From positions 936,821 through 1,000,820 of the forward strand of contig NZ_CP061297.1 in the NCBI RefSeq assembly GCF_018687575.1: a stretch of DNA of 64,000 nucleotides. Reading direction: 5' to 3'. Source of the stretch: Polynucleobacter asymbioticus. Lineage in GTDB: Bacteria > Pseudomonadota > Gammaproteobacteria > Burkholderiales > Burkholderiaceae. Of the stretch, positions 8,028 to 16,884 are shown in pieces (the first letter of the stretch is position 1; each line of letters starts with the position of its first letter). A program made the translations under genes and the position numbers. The notes under the pieces are model-generated. The model had not been told where the DNA came from. It ran no database searches and worked only from the letters and a program-made list of their open reading frames with translations.

Positions 8028-8867
8028 TTAGGGTTTTTTAGTGGGCACCGGTTTTGGCGCCACCTTATATAGAGGCTCAACCGCTGGCATTAATGCTGTT
8101 AATTGCTCAATACGGGTTTCACCAGAGGGGTGCGTGGATAAAAATTCTGGTGAGCTTTTATCTTTTGTTGCCTTCAGCATCTTTTGCCAAACGCTAATAG
8201 CACCGTTTGGGTTATAGCCCGCTCTTGCTGCAAGCTCCAATCCAATGGCATCTGCCTCAGACTCATTTTCTCTGGAGTTGGGTAAAACGATTGCGTAATG
8301 GGCCACTTGATTAGCAGCGCTCACTGCGGAACCGTAGGGACCGGCAACAGCCATAGCAATGTTGACTAATACATTTTGGGCGGCAGCTTGGGATACACGC
8401 TCTCTACCATGCTCCCTGAGGGCGTGAGCAATCTCATGTCCCATGATGGCGGCAATTTCATCATCACTTAAATTCAGTTGTTCAATAATCCCCGTGTAAA
8501 AGGTAATTTTCCCCCCGGGTGCGCAGGTGGCGTTAAGTATTGGCGCATCAATAAGAGTTAATCGCCAATCCCATTGCCTTGTGTCATCACGAAATACCTC
8601 GGTCTGTGGGATCAGTCTATTCGCAATCAACTTTAAGCGATCATAAGTAGGCCCAGATGTGACTAGGATGTTTTTCTCTTTGGCTTTTTGATTCTGCTCG
8701 TTATAACTAGCCGCAGACATGCGATTGACATCCTCAGAAGAGGCCATCATGAACTGGGAGCGATTGATGCCTACAACCCCTGAGCGAGTAGTGTTAGCGC
8801 AAGCTGAGAGCAGGGCGATGAGTGCAAGGACCCATAAGATGCGAATACTCAAATGAGATCCCTGCAT
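8028..8867 (-). CDS. M48-family metalloprotease, lipoprotein
   Basis: A 279-residue zinc protease. The lipobox LLSAC places the lipidated cysteine at residue 23, so the mature protein should be membrane-anchored facing the periplasm. The catalytic motif HEIAH is at 144-148 and the third zinc-ligand region ESEAD at about 202-206, both intact. Members such as LoiP and YcaL of E. coli take part in outer-membrane protein quality control; that role is inferred by family. It is followed 3' by the terminator at 7981 and preceded by an exported protein gene 22 bases upstream, so the two may be co-transcribed. Confidence 0.9.
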   Translation of the reverse strand: MQGSHLSIRILWVLALIALLSACANTTRSGVVGINRSQFMMASSEDVNRMSAASYNEQNQKAKEKNILVTSGPTYDRLKLIANRLIPQTEVFRDDTRQWDWRLTLIDAPILNATCAPGGKITFYTGIIEQLNLSDDEIAAIMGHEIAHALREHGRERVSQAAAQNVLVNIAMAVAGPYGSAVSAANQVAHYAIVLPNSRENESEADAIGLELAARAGYNPNGAISVWQKMLKATKDKSSPEFLSTHPSGETRIEQLTALMPAVEPLYKVAPKPVPTKKP

Positions 8868-8889
8868 TTAAAACGAACTACTTTTTTCT

Positions 8890-9486
8890 TTATTTCTTCT
8901 TAGGCGTTGTAATTGATGCAGCCATTGCATCAAAATAAATCACCTTAACTTGCTCACCAACATTAACGTCCGCTAATAGCTGGGGATTCTTAACGGTAAC
9001 TACCGTGACTTTGCCACTTGGACCTTTAACTGATACTAATTTTTTGGCACGATCAACATCAACAATATCAGCAATGATGGTTGTTGTATTAGTGATAGTG
9101 CGAGTTGGTTTTTCGCCTGGCTTTGATGCTACTTCAGATGAAGTTTCTACCTTGCTGCGGATACCATCACTCTTGGTTTTAATGAGCTCAATTGCAACAG
9201 CGAGTTCATAGGTAACACTGAGGCGATCGCCTTTTTTGATTTGATCAAAGTTCTTGATCTCAGGACCGGCAACAAACTTGGATTCACCTTCATTGTTTTT
9301 AAAGAAAATCGTGCGCGTTTTCTTATCAATCTTGGTCACTGTACCTTCATACAACTGGAATATGTTGTCGGTTACAGCCGCATCAACAACTACAGCATTT
9401 GGAGCAGTTGATTGAGCCATCACCAATGCTGGACCAGCCAGCAAAGCGGCGGCAACGAGAGTAATTGGAGCGAATTTAATTTTCAT
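8890..9486 (-). CDS. Exported hypothetical protein
   Basis: A 198-residue protein with a Sec signal peptide ending VMAQ near residue 25. The mature part is beta-rich with two similar segments: YEGTVTKIDKKTRTIFFKNNEGE (about 46-68) and IADIVDVDRAKKLVSVKGPSGK (about 138-159), each followed by a 'GDRLSV' or 'GEQVKV' turn. This suggests a duplicated small beta-barrel (OB-like) fold in the periplasm. I do not recognise a named family. It is 22 bases upstream of the M48 protease gene on the same strand, so a link to envelope quality control is possible but unproven. RBS AAGGAAAG precedes the ATG. Confidence 0.8.
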   Translation of the reverse strand: MKIKFAPITLVAAALLAGPALVMAQSTAPNAVVVDAAVTDNIFQLYEGTVTKIDKKTRTIFFKNNEGESKFVAGPEIKNFDQIKKGDRLSVTYELAVAIELIKTKSDGIRSKVETSSEVASKPGEKPTRTITNTTTIIADIVDVDRAKKLVSVKGPSGKVTVVTVKNPQLLADVNVGEQVKVIYFDAMAASITTPKKK

Positions 9487-9638
9487 AACTTTCCTTAATA
9501 TTAAGTATTGCTATTCTCATATTAGCGTATTTTTAAGCCAAATTTCACTTAAAGTGCCAACACTTGCTGCCCACAGAAATTTATTAGCTTCTTTGATAAC
9601 ATCAGTCCTTTCTCATTGATTGAACTCAAAGGAACGAG

Positions 9639-10421
9639 ATGCCCCGTTTTGCCGCCAACCTCACCATGCTATTCAACGAAGCCCCCTTCTTGGAGCGCTT
9701 TGCGCTTGCCAAGACCGCTGGATTTAAAGCTGTAGAATTTCTGTTTCCTTATGCATTTGATGCGCAAGCTATTAAATCTGCATTAGATAACAATGCCTTG
9801 AAGCTAGCCTTACATAATCTACCGGCAGGGGATTGGGATGCTGGAGAGCGTGGAATCGCCTGCCTACCGGATAGGGTTGCTGAGTTTCGTACTGGCGTTG
9901 CCAAAGCGATTGAATATGCCACCATCTTGGGTGTACCGCAGCTCAATTGCCTAGCCGGTAAAGTGCCTGCAGGGGCTGACCCCAAAGCATTGCACGATAC
10001 TTTTGTTGCCAATGTGCAATACGCTGCTAGCGAACTCAAAAAAGTGGGGCTAAAGCTTTTAATTGAGCCAATCAATATCTTTGATATCCCAGGCTTTTAC
10101 CTATCTAAGACGGAGCAGGGCATAGCCATTTTGGATGCGGTTGGCGCAGATAACGCCTTTTTGCAATACGACATCTACCATGCTCAGCGCATGGAGGGGG
10201 AACTGGCGAATACGATTCAAAAGTACTTTAGCCGAATTGCGCATATCCAATTGGCTGATAATCCGGGTCGTAATGAACCTGGTACTGGCGAAATTAATTA
10301 CGACTATCTCTTTGGATTGCTAGATCGTCTTGGGTACGCCGGCTATATCGGCTGCGAATACAAACCCCTTAAATCCACCGAAGCTGGTCTTGGGTGGATG
10401 GGTCAATACGAACAAGAATAA
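9639..10421 (+). CDS. hyi: Hydroxypyruvate isomerase
   Basis: A 260-residue TIM-barrel enzyme interconverting hydroxypyruvate and tartronate semialdehyde. The family start MPRFAANLTMLFNE is present, and the expected metal-site residues appear at E143 (LLIEPIN), D178 (LQYDIYHAQ), Q204 (AHIQLADNPGR) and E240 (GYIGCEYKP). The ATG has RBS AAAGGAA five bases upstream. The next gene, 14 bases downstream, encodes the reductase that uses its product, so the pair forms the glycerate pathway of glyoxylate use. The carboligase gene gcl is not in the window. Confidence 0.92.
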   Translation: MPRFAANLTMLFNEAPFLERFALAKTAGFKAVEFLFPYAFDAQAIKSALDNNALKLALHNLPAGDWDAGERGIACLPDRVAEFRTGVAKAIEYATILGVPQLNCLAGKVPAGADPKALHDTFVANVQYAASELKKVGLKLLIEPINIFDIPGFYLSKTEQGIAILDAVGADNAFLQYDIYHAQRMEGELANTIQKYFSRIAHIQLADNPGRNEPGTGEINYDYLFGLLDRLGYAGYIGCEYKPLKSTEAGLGWMGQYEQE

Positions 10422-10435
10422 ATCAGAAAGACATC

Positions 10436-11332
10436 ATGAATAAGTTAAAGCTAGGATTTGTTGGTCTCGGAATCATGGGCGCTCCCATGGCAGGCCATTT
10501 AGTGGCTGCTGGCCATGAGGTGTTTATCAATACTCGCAGCAAAATCCCAGAGGAGCTGGCTAGCAGCGCGGCCATCCCATGTTCAAGCCCAGCAGAAGTA
10601 GCCAGCAAAGCCGACATCATTATCACGATGGTACCGGACACTCCGGATGTAGAAAAAGTTCTCTTTGGTGAAAATGGCATCGCTTTAGCATTGACCAAAG
10701 GAAAAATTGTGGTCGATATGAGCTCAATATCACCAATCGCTACTAAAGAATTCGCTAAAAAAGTTAATGATCTGGGATGTGAGTATTTGGATGCCCCCGT
10801 CTCAGGAGGTCAACTTGGTGCTAAAGGTGCCACGCTCACTATCATGGTCGGTGGCAGTGAAGCAACTTTTGCAGCAGTGAAGCCCGTATTTGAGTTAATG
10901 GGCAAGAACATCACTCTGGTTGGCGCCAATGGCGCCGGTCAAATTACCAAAGTAGCCAATCAAATTATTGTGGCTCTAAACATTGAGGCTGTCGCTGAAG
11001 CTCTGGTGTTTGCAGCTAAAGCTGGGGCTGATCCTGCCAAAGTCCGCGAAGCACTCATGGGTGGTTTTGCAAGTTCCAAGATTTTAGAAGTTCATGGTGA
11101 GCGCATGATCAAGAGAACCTTTGATCCGGGATTCAGAATTGAATTACATCAAAAGGATTTAAACCTAGCCCTTAGTAGCGCTAAAGCCTTAGGCGTCTCA
11201 TTGCCTAATACGGCAACTGCTCAGGAGCTCTTGAACTCCTGTAGCGCTCATGGCGGTAAAGCTTGGGATCACTCGGCTATGGTTAAGGCGCTTGAAAAAA
11301 TGGCGAACTTTGAAATTGGGCAAAAGAGTTAA
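10436..11332 (+). CDS. glxR: 2-hydroxy-3-oxopropionate (tartronate semialdehyde) reductase
   Basis: A 298-residue beta-hydroxyacid dehydrogenase that reduces tartronate semialdehyde to D-glycerate with NAD(P)H. The N-terminal Rossmann motif GFVGLGIMG starts at residue 7, the substrate-binding motif DAPVSGGQLGA lies near 113, and the catalytic-lysine motif GQITKVANQIIV near 165. The frame is open from 10394 inside hyi, but the ATG at 10436 gives the family start MNKLKLGFVGLG. It follows hyi by 14 bases, which supports this over other members such as 3-hydroxyisobutyrate dehydrogenase. Confidence 0.9.
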   Translation: MNKLKLGFVGLGIMGAPMAGHLVAAGHEVFINTRSKIPEELASSAAIPCSSPAEVASKADIIITMVPDTPDVEKVLFGENGIALALTKGKIVVDMSSISPIATKEFAKKVNDLGCEYLDAPVSGGQLGAKGATLTIMVGGSEATFAAVKPVFELMGKNITLVGANGAGQITKVANQIIVALNIEAVAEALVFAAKAGADPAKVREALMGGFASSKILEVHGERMIKRTFDPGFRIELHQKDLNLALSSAKALGVSLPNTATAQELLNSCSAHGGKAWDHSAMVKALEKMANFEIGQKS

Positions 11333-11341
11333 GCTGCTTAA

Positions 11342-11929
11342 ATGAAAACAACACTATTGGTCTATCTTCACGGCTTTCGCTCATCTCCAAACTCTACCAA
11401 GGCAGTGATGACTGGTGAAGCGGTGAGGGCGCTCTCATCAGTAGAAAACACATATGAATGGTATTGTCCTCAATTATTAGCATCACCAAAGCAAAGCATG
11501 GATATGGTGGTCAAACACATTGATCAATCGGAAGCTGATCATATCGTCATTATCGGGTCATCCTTAGGGGGCTTCTATACAAACTACCTCGCTGAGAAAT
11601 ATCGATGCAAAGGCATTGTGCTCAATCCTGCTGTATATGCGGCAAGAGAACTTGAGCCTCATGTCGGAATGATGACAGCTTACGACAGTGAAGAGCCCTT
11701 TGATTTCAAGGCTGAGTACATTGATCAATTGCGCGCCTTACAAGTTGATGCGATTAGCGATCCCCATTGTTATTTTTTAATTGCAGCCAAAGGTGATGAA
11801 CTTTTAGACTGGAAAGAAATGGTTGCTTTTTATTCTGGTGCTCAACAGTTAGTTTTGGAAGGAAGCGATCATGGAATTGCTGACTATGCCGATCATCTTC
11901 CAGCAGTAATTCAATTTATCGAGCATTAA
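11342..11929 (+). CDS. YqiA/YcfP-type esterase (alpha/beta hydrolase)
   Basis: A 195-residue small alpha/beta hydrolase of the UPF0227 group. It has LHGF (9-12) for the oxyanion region, the nucleophile elbow GSSLG with Ser74, and a C-terminal SDHGIADY carrying the expected histidine. Relatives such as E. coli YqiA hydrolyse short acyl and CoA esters in vitro; the natural substrate here is unknown. It starts 9 bases after glxR and may share its transcript. Confidence 0.85.
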   Translation: MKTTLLVYLHGFRSSPNSTKAVMTGEAVRALSSVENTYEWYCPQLLASPKQSMDMVVKHIDQSEADHIVIIGSSLGGFYTNYLAEKYRCKGIVLNPAVYAARELEPHVGMMTAYDSEEPFDFKAEYIDQLRALQVDAISDPHCYFLIAAKGDELLDWKEMVAFYSGAQQLVLEGSDHGIADYADHLPAVIQFIEH

Positions 11930-11933
11930 TGTC

Positions 11934-12935
11934 TTGATTGATACCGGCAACCTGATGCAAGGTATTCGCAGAAAATCTCTCTGGATTCTGGTTGCTGCAA
12001 TTTTTCTATCGGTATTTGGTCATCTGATTTTATTTTTCGGCTTACCATTTTTTTCTTTTGGCAGTCCACCACCCATCCCTGAAGATCTGATTATCAAAAC
12101 AGATCTGCGTGTGGAGCCTCCCAAAAAAATTCAGATGGTAAGTTCACCAAAGAAAAAATCTCTTCCCAAACAATCTAATGCAGTGTCAGCGGATCCCCTA
12201 TCCGATCAAGGTAAAGGAGAGCAGGGTGCACTCGGCAACCAAGCTGGACAAGCATTTCGCCTCCCTGATTCTGGCACCTATTATTTTGATGCCTATATGG
12301 ATGGGCAGCTTTATCAGACTGCACAGTTAGACTGGATAACCGAAGGTAATAACTATCGCCTTTACATTAATATTCCATATGCTGTAGTTGGCCCCTTTGT
12401 GTTTGAATCTCGCGGCTCTGTTGATGCATATGGAATTGCACCATCTATCTATTGGACTCAACGCGGGACAAAGCCTCCACGTTACTCAAGATTTGATCGG
12501 GACCAGAGCGGAGCAGGGAAGATGTACTTCTCTGAGAAGCCCGATTACACGCCAGAGTTACTGCCTGGTACTCAAGATCGCTTCAGTTTGATGTTCCAAT
12601 TGGCCTCCCTTTTAAACGGTAGTGACAAGATTGATGAAGCGGGCAGCGTTAGGGCGCTTCCCGTTGTCGACTACAACACTTTAGAAATGTGGCAGTTTAA
12701 AAGCTATGGCGAGACAGAATCCGAGGAGATTCCTAGCTTAGGGAAGTCCGTAAATCGTCATTACGCTCTTATGCAACGCGAAAATGATCCATATAAGCGG
12801 CAAGTGGATATCTGGCTCGCCAGGGACTTAGATTGGCTCCCAGGCAGGATGCGATCCCTGGAGTCCAATGGACGAATTTTGGAGCTTGTATTTAAGCAAA
12901 AGATGCCGATAGATAAGTCTAAGCTCATCAATTGA
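11934..12935 (+). CDS. DUF3108-type exported/membrane-anchored protein
   Basis: Up to 333 residues. A single N-terminal membrane segment (about residues 16-42, LWILVAAIFLSVFGHLILFFGL) is followed by a Pro/Lys-rich linker like that of TonB-type proteins and a beta-rich domain with YYFDAYMDGQLYQTAQLDW, recognised as DUF3108. The function of this family is unknown; it is presumed periplasmic. The start is uncertain: the TTG at 11934 keeps the usual 4-base spacing to the esterase stop, while an ATG at 11955 would remove seven residues. Neither has a strong RBS. Confidence 0.8.
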   Translation: MIDTGNLMQGIRRKSLWILVAAIFLSVFGHLILFFGLPFFSFGSPPPIPEDLIIKTDLRVEPPKKIQMVSSPKKKSLPKQSNAVSADPLSDQGKGEQGALGNQAGQAFRLPDSGTYYFDAYMDGQLYQTAQLDWITEGNNYRLYINIPYAVVGPFVFESRGSVDAYGIAPSIYWTQRGTKPPRYSRFDRDQSGAGKMYFSEKPDYTPELLPGTQDRFSLMFQLASLLNGSDKIDEAGSVRALPVVDYNTLEMWQFKSYGETESEEIPSLGKSVNRHYALMQRENDPYKRQVDIWLARDLDWLPGRMRSLESNGRILELVFKQKMPIDKSKLIN

Positions 12936-12964
12936 GCTATCAATTCCAAAATTAGACTGACTTT

Positions 12965-13504
12965 TTAGAATCCAGATCCAGATTTTGGGTTTTGATTACC
13001 TCTATTGAGTAATGCACCCATCATGGAATATAAGGCCGCACCGGACATCGAGACGGCAAATATGCCCGAGAAGGAAATAATAATCGGAAGGATTCTCCAT
13101 TGCTCTGACAGACTATAGGAGCCAAAACCGACGGTTGTGTACATTTCACCGGCGAAATAGAAGGTTTGAGGATTGGTAGGAAAAACCTGCAATACAACAC
13201 AGATATATGCCCAGGCAACAATTTCAACCAAATGACTGGCAATGATCAAAAGAATAGCCACAAAATAGGATAGAAAGTTGGCGCCATATATGCGTCGATT
13301 TTCTAGCTTTCGATCTATCCAGTGAAATGTACCTGCGATCATGAGCACTGCAATGCCGTGGAATGTCAGCATAAGGCACGCCAATATCAAAACGAACCAG
13401 ATCTGGCTGTTTCCCATATCGGTGTTGATCTCTGCAAATAAGGTACTAAAGCTAGGTAGATTGTGAAAGCCGGGGAGTTTGACTATGTGATCGAATAAAT
13501 ACAT
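12965..13504 (-). CDS. Small potassium-channel-like membrane protein
   Basis: A 179-residue protein of the Ion_trans_2 (two-pore-helix) type. Hydrophobic segments lie near residues 36-60, 78-105 and 136-160. Between the last two is a pore-loop signature YTTVGFGSY, i.e. a TVGFG variant of the K+ selectivity filter TVGYG. No RCK/TrkA regulatory domain follows, so gating would rest on the membrane part alone. Monocistronic by context: the neighbour on one side is convergent and the next minus-strand gene starts beyond an 85-base gap. Confidence 0.82.
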   Translation of the reverse strand: MYLFDHIVKLPGFHNLPSFSTLFAEINTDMGNSQIWFVLILACLMLTFHGIAVLMIAGTFHWIDRKLENRRIYGANFLSYFVAILLIIASHLVEIVAWAYICVVLQVFPTNPQTFYFAGEMYTTVGFGSYSLSEQWRILPIIISFSGIFAVSMSGAALYSMMGALLNRGNQNPKSGSGF

Positions 13505-13589
13505 TTGTTCGCTTATCTAGCCCCTAAAACCGTACGTGAATTTCTTATTTGACATAATAATGATTATACGCAGATGGAACATATATTAC

Positions 13590-14291
13590 TTAAGTAGGAG
13601 ACTTCTTTGGGCCGCCTGGATAAGGCTCTTTATAGAGTTTTAACCAACGTGACTTTAGGCCATCCCGAATATCATCCTTGCCAAACAGCTGAGCAACGTC
13701 AATGGCTGTATAGCCCTCATGATTACGCATACGCAAATCAGCACCGTTATCAAGCAGATACTTAATCAGCTCATCATTGCCAGATCCAATAGCCATCATT
13801 AAAGGTGTTGTTTCACTTGGGCTTAAGGCGTTAACCATGGCGCCATTTGCCATCAAGAACTGGACTATTTGGAGATGTCCGTTAGTAGCTGCATAGTGAA
13901 TTGGTGACCAACCAGGCTTATTGACGGCAGCCTTCTTATCTAAAACAAGCATCTTTACCGTAGGTAAATCACCATCAAATGCAGCCATCATGAGCGCATT
14001 TTCACCACTTTTATTAGCCAAATTAACGTTGGTTGATGGATTTGAAAGCAGTAAATCAGTAACCTTCATTGATTTATCCCGGATGGCAAGGATCAACATC
14101 GGATTGCCCTTTGGATCTAAGGTATTTGGACTGACCCCAGCCTTCAATAGAGATTGAACCTCAGAGACATCATCAAACTTTGCCGCCTTAGTGAAATCAT
14201 CAATTTGAGTAGCGGTTTGGGCTAAAGCTAAGCTAGAAATAGAAAAAATGAAGATGCTTAAGGCTGAATCTAATTTAAATGAGTTTCTCAT
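13590..14291 (-). CDS. Exported ankyrin-repeat protein
   Basis: A 233-residue protein with a signal peptide ending SLALAQ near residue 25 and about five ankyrin repeats (for example GENALMMAAFDGDLPTVKMLV, WSPIHYAATNGHLQIVQFLM, TPLMMAIGSGNDELIKYLL, GYTAIDVAQLFG). It should fold as a periplasmic protein-protein interaction module; the partner is unknown. Its ATG overlaps the tatD stop by four bases, so it is translationally coupled as the last gene of the mltG-tmk-holB-tatD operon. Confidence 0.88.
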   Translation of the reverse strand: MRNSFKLDSALSIFIFSISSLALAQTATQIDDFTKAAKFDDVSEVQSLLKAGVSPNTLDPKGNPMLILAIRDKSMKVTDLLLSNPSTNVNLANKSGENALMMAAFDGDLPTVKMLVLDKKAAVNKPGWSPIHYAATNGHLQIVQFLMANGAMVNALSPSETTPLMMAIGSGNDELIKYLLDNGADLRMRNHEGYTAIDVAQLFGKDDIRDGLKSRWLKLYKEPYPGGPKKSPT

Positions 14292-15076
14292 GAAAGCGTT
14301 CTATTTATCTGAAAACATTGAAAAAAATTATTTGAAGTTTGCTCAGCTAGCAATTCAACTGATATGCCCTTTAGATCAGCCACAAATTCACCAACCTTAG
14401 AGACCCAGGCAGGTTCATTGGTCTTACCGCGGTAAGGAATGGGTGCCAAATAAGGGGAATCTGTTTCAATCAGCATTCGATCTAGAGGTACCTGCTTGCA
14501 AGTTTCTTGAAGGTCCTTGGCGCTTTTAAACGTCACAATGCCCGAAAACGAGATGTAAAAACCCATTTCTATGGCGGCCTTGGCAACTTCCGTGGTCTCT
14601 GTAAAACAGTGCATCACTCCACCAATTTGATCTGCACCCTCCTCCTTCAGGATTCTGAGGGTATCGGCTGAGGATGAGCGAGTATGGATAATCAGCGGCT
14701 TCTTGGAGGCAATAGCAGCTCGTATATGGGTCCTAAAGCGCTCTCTTTGCCATTCCATAGATTCATAGCTGCGATCACCCATGCGGTAGTAATCCAGCCC
14801 CGTTTCACCAATGGCAACGATTTTGGGATGCTTAGCCTCCCCAACCAAAAATTCAAAAGTGGGCTCGGGGGTATCTTCGTAGTCTGGATGCACGCCAACA
14901 GAGGCGTACAGGTGGGAATGATCCTCGGCAAGCTTTCTTACCTTGGGAAAATCGGGAATATCCACCGAAACGCACAAAGCATGACTAACCTTGGAGGCAG
15001 CCATATTAGACAAAACCTCAGGTAAACGGGTTTGAAATTCAGGGAAATCGAGGTGGCAATGTGAGTCTATAAACAT
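14288..15076 (-). CDS. TatD-family hydrolase (metal-dependent DNase)
   Basis: A 262-residue TIM-barrel metal-dependent hydrolase. The N-terminal metal motif DSHCHLDF (4-11), the central IGETGLDYYR, the histidines of LIIHTRSS and MHCFTET, and the C-terminal ETDSPYLAP are all present. This pattern fits YcfH/TatD proteins, which act as 3'-5' exonucleases on DNA in vitro. It lies between holB (11-base gap) and an ankyrin gene it overlaps. The operon position next to holB-tmk is conserved in proteobacteria. Confidence 0.92.
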   Translation of the reverse strand: MFIDSHCHLDFPEFQTRLPEVLSNMAASKVSHALCVSVDIPDFPKVRKLAEDHSHLYASVGVHPDYEDTPEPTFEFLVGEAKHPKIVAIGETGLDYYRMGDRSYESMEWQRERFRTHIRAAIASKKPLIIHTRSSSADTLRILKEEGADQIGGVMHCFTETTEVAKAAIEMGFYISFSGIVTFKSAKDLQETCKQVPLDRMLIETDSPYLAPIPYRGKTNEPAWVSKVGEFVADLKGISVELLAEQTSNNFFQCFQINRTLS

Positions 15077-15087
15077 GACTCATCATT

Positions 15088-16233
15088 TTAGTCTTCAAAT
15101 ACCTGCTGGTATTGAGAAAGCAATGCTTCTAGCTGAATGCGGGTAGCTAGGGGGTGGTTTTCATGCCGTCTTGCCTGTGTCAAGGACTTCCAAAAACGGA
15201 GTAACTTAGGAAGACGCGCTTGTTGAGCAAGACTTTTGATTGCGGCCTCATGTTTTGGGTAATAGCGAGGCGAGCCCATTTGGGCGCAACTTTGCAAGTC
15301 AGAAACCCACCGTTGCATGGTGGCTAACAATATTGAATAACGCGCTTTTTGAGTCTTATCCGCAGCATCCAACCAATTAATCCGAGCACCCTGTGACATT
15401 GCCTGAAGCAAATATCGCGATGCTTGAATAGCAATGGTGAGCTCATCCTTTTCGTCCTTATTGTGCCGAGCAATCAAGGAGTCTAAAACAGCATAAGGCG
15501 CCCCGCCCTGTTCGTCATAGATAGACTCAACATCGCTATCACTCATTTTTAAACCAGGGATCTTTCCCAGTTGAGTGCGTAACCAATGTAATCCCGTTAA
15601 GCGATCTGGCCTTGGCGCAGATATCAAACGACAACGCGAACGAATTGTTGGCAAAACTCGATCCAAGCGATCTGCCAGTAAGATAAAAATAGTGTTTTTG
15701 GGGGGCTCTTCAAGAGATTTAAGCAAGGTATTGGCGGAGTCCGATCTCAGCATCTCCAATGGGTAAACCAAAATCACTCGATTGCCACCGCGGTGCGAGC
15801 CAATAGAGAGACCTTCGATTGCACCTCTAGCATCCTCAATAGAAATACTTTTCTTTTCTTTTTTCTCGGGTGCATCACCATCAGCATCGGCTTGGCTGGC
15901 TTTAGACTTTTTAGGTGAGTCAGAATCAGAATCAAAATCGCCATGAGGCAACAGCTTGCGGTGTGTTTCAGGCACAAGGGCAATAAAGTCAGGGTGATTG
16001 CCAGAGTCGAACCACCGACAGGCTTCGCATTGATTGCAAGGCTTTGTCCCGGCTGACGTCTCGCACAAGAGTGCCTTAGCTAATTCAATGGAGAACTCAA
16101 ACTTACCAATACCTGACTGACCATGAATCAAAACAGCATTTGGAAATGCGTTTAAATCCATACTGCTCCAGACTGGCTCTAGCCAAGGGGCTATTTTTTT
16201 GGCCGACTCTTGTGGGAACATCAAGTCACTCAT
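15088..16233 (-). CDS. holB: DNA polymerase III subunit delta'
   Basis: A 381-residue clamp-loader subunit. It has a P-loop-like HGQSGIGK (37-44), a zinc-binding set C57, C66, C69, C72 (CNQCEAC), and the SRC-type motif in TIRSRCRLI. Between the zinc region and the SISIEDAR segment there is a charged, low-complexity insertion of about 30 Asp/Ser/Lys-rich residues (about 97-128); similar linkers occur in other betaproteobacterial delta' proteins, so I read it as a flexible loop. The ATG directly follows the tmk stop. Confidence 0.92.
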   Translation of the reverse strand: MSDLMFPQESAKKIAPWLEPVWSSMDLNAFPNAVLIHGQSGIGKFEFSIELAKALLCETSAGTKPCNQCEACRWFDSGNHPDFIALVPETHRKLLPHGDFDSDSDSPKKSKASQADADGDAPEKKEKKSISIEDARGAIEGLSIGSHRGGNRVILVYPLEMLRSDSANTLLKSLEEPPKNTIFILLADRLDRVLPTIRSRCRLISAPRPDRLTGLHWLRTQLGKIPGLKMSDSDVESIYDEQGGAPYAVLDSLIARHNKDEKDELTIAIQASRYLLQAMSQGARINWLDAADKTQKARYSILLATMQRWVSDLQSCAQMGSPRYYPKHEAAIKSLAQQARLPKLLRFWKSLTQARRHENHPLATRIQLEALLSQYQQVFED

Positions 16234-16884
16234 TTAGAGATCAATCTTTAAAGATTCGAGCTCATTCCAAATGGCTTCCGGAGTTTTTGTGGCATCAACC
16301 AAGTAAAAGCGTTTTGGATCTGCCTTGGCTCTACGCAAATATTCTTGACGAACTTTTTCAAAAAAATCTAAGTCCATTTTTTCAAATTTATCCGGCGCCC
16401 TCACCTTCGATCTTCTAGCCTCTGCAACTGCACCAGGTAAATCAAATAAAAATGTCAGATTAGGCTGAAGCAATGAACCGTCAGGACGACCCTGAACCCA
16501 TTGCTCTAAATCATTCAGCTTTTGCAAACTTAATCCTCGGCCACCACCCTGATATGCAAAGCTGGCATCAGTAAAGCGATCAGAGATCACAATCTTTCCG
16601 GCTTTTAATGCCGGCTCTATCACTTGCGCAATGTGTTCACGACGAGCGGCAAACATGAGCAACGCCTCAGTTTCTAAATTCATCGGGGCATCGAGTAATA
16701 AAGCGCGGAGCTGCTCACCCAATTGCGTGCCACCAGGCTCACGGGTCATGACGACTTCACGATCAGAGTAACGCTGTTTGATTAGGTTACTGAAAGCTTC
16801 AATATGAGTGCTTTTGCCGGCACCATCAATACCCTCAAAACTAATGAAATAACCTGGAAATTGAGTTGTCATATCGATTGGCAT
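16234..16884 (-). CDS. tmk: Thymidylate kinase
   Basis: A 216-residue dTMP kinase making dTDP for DNA synthesis. The P-loop [11 protein letters not shown] (16-26), the DR(F/Y) motif [19 protein letters not shown] and a lid region with [12 protein letters not shown] identify it. Its start overlaps the mltG stop by one base and its stop abuts holB, so it is the second gene of a tightly coupled operon. Confidence 0.95.
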   Translation of the reverse strand: MPIDMTTQFPGYFISFEGIDGAGKSTHIEAFSNLIKQRYSDREVVMTREPGGTQLGEQLRALLLDAPMNLETEALLMFAARREHIAQVIEPALKAGKIVISDRFTDASFAYQGGGRGLSLQKLNDLEQWVQGRPDGSLLQPNLTFLFDLPGAVAEARRSKVRAPDKFEKMDLDFFEKVRQEYLRRAKADPKRFYLVDATKTPEAIWNELESLKIDL

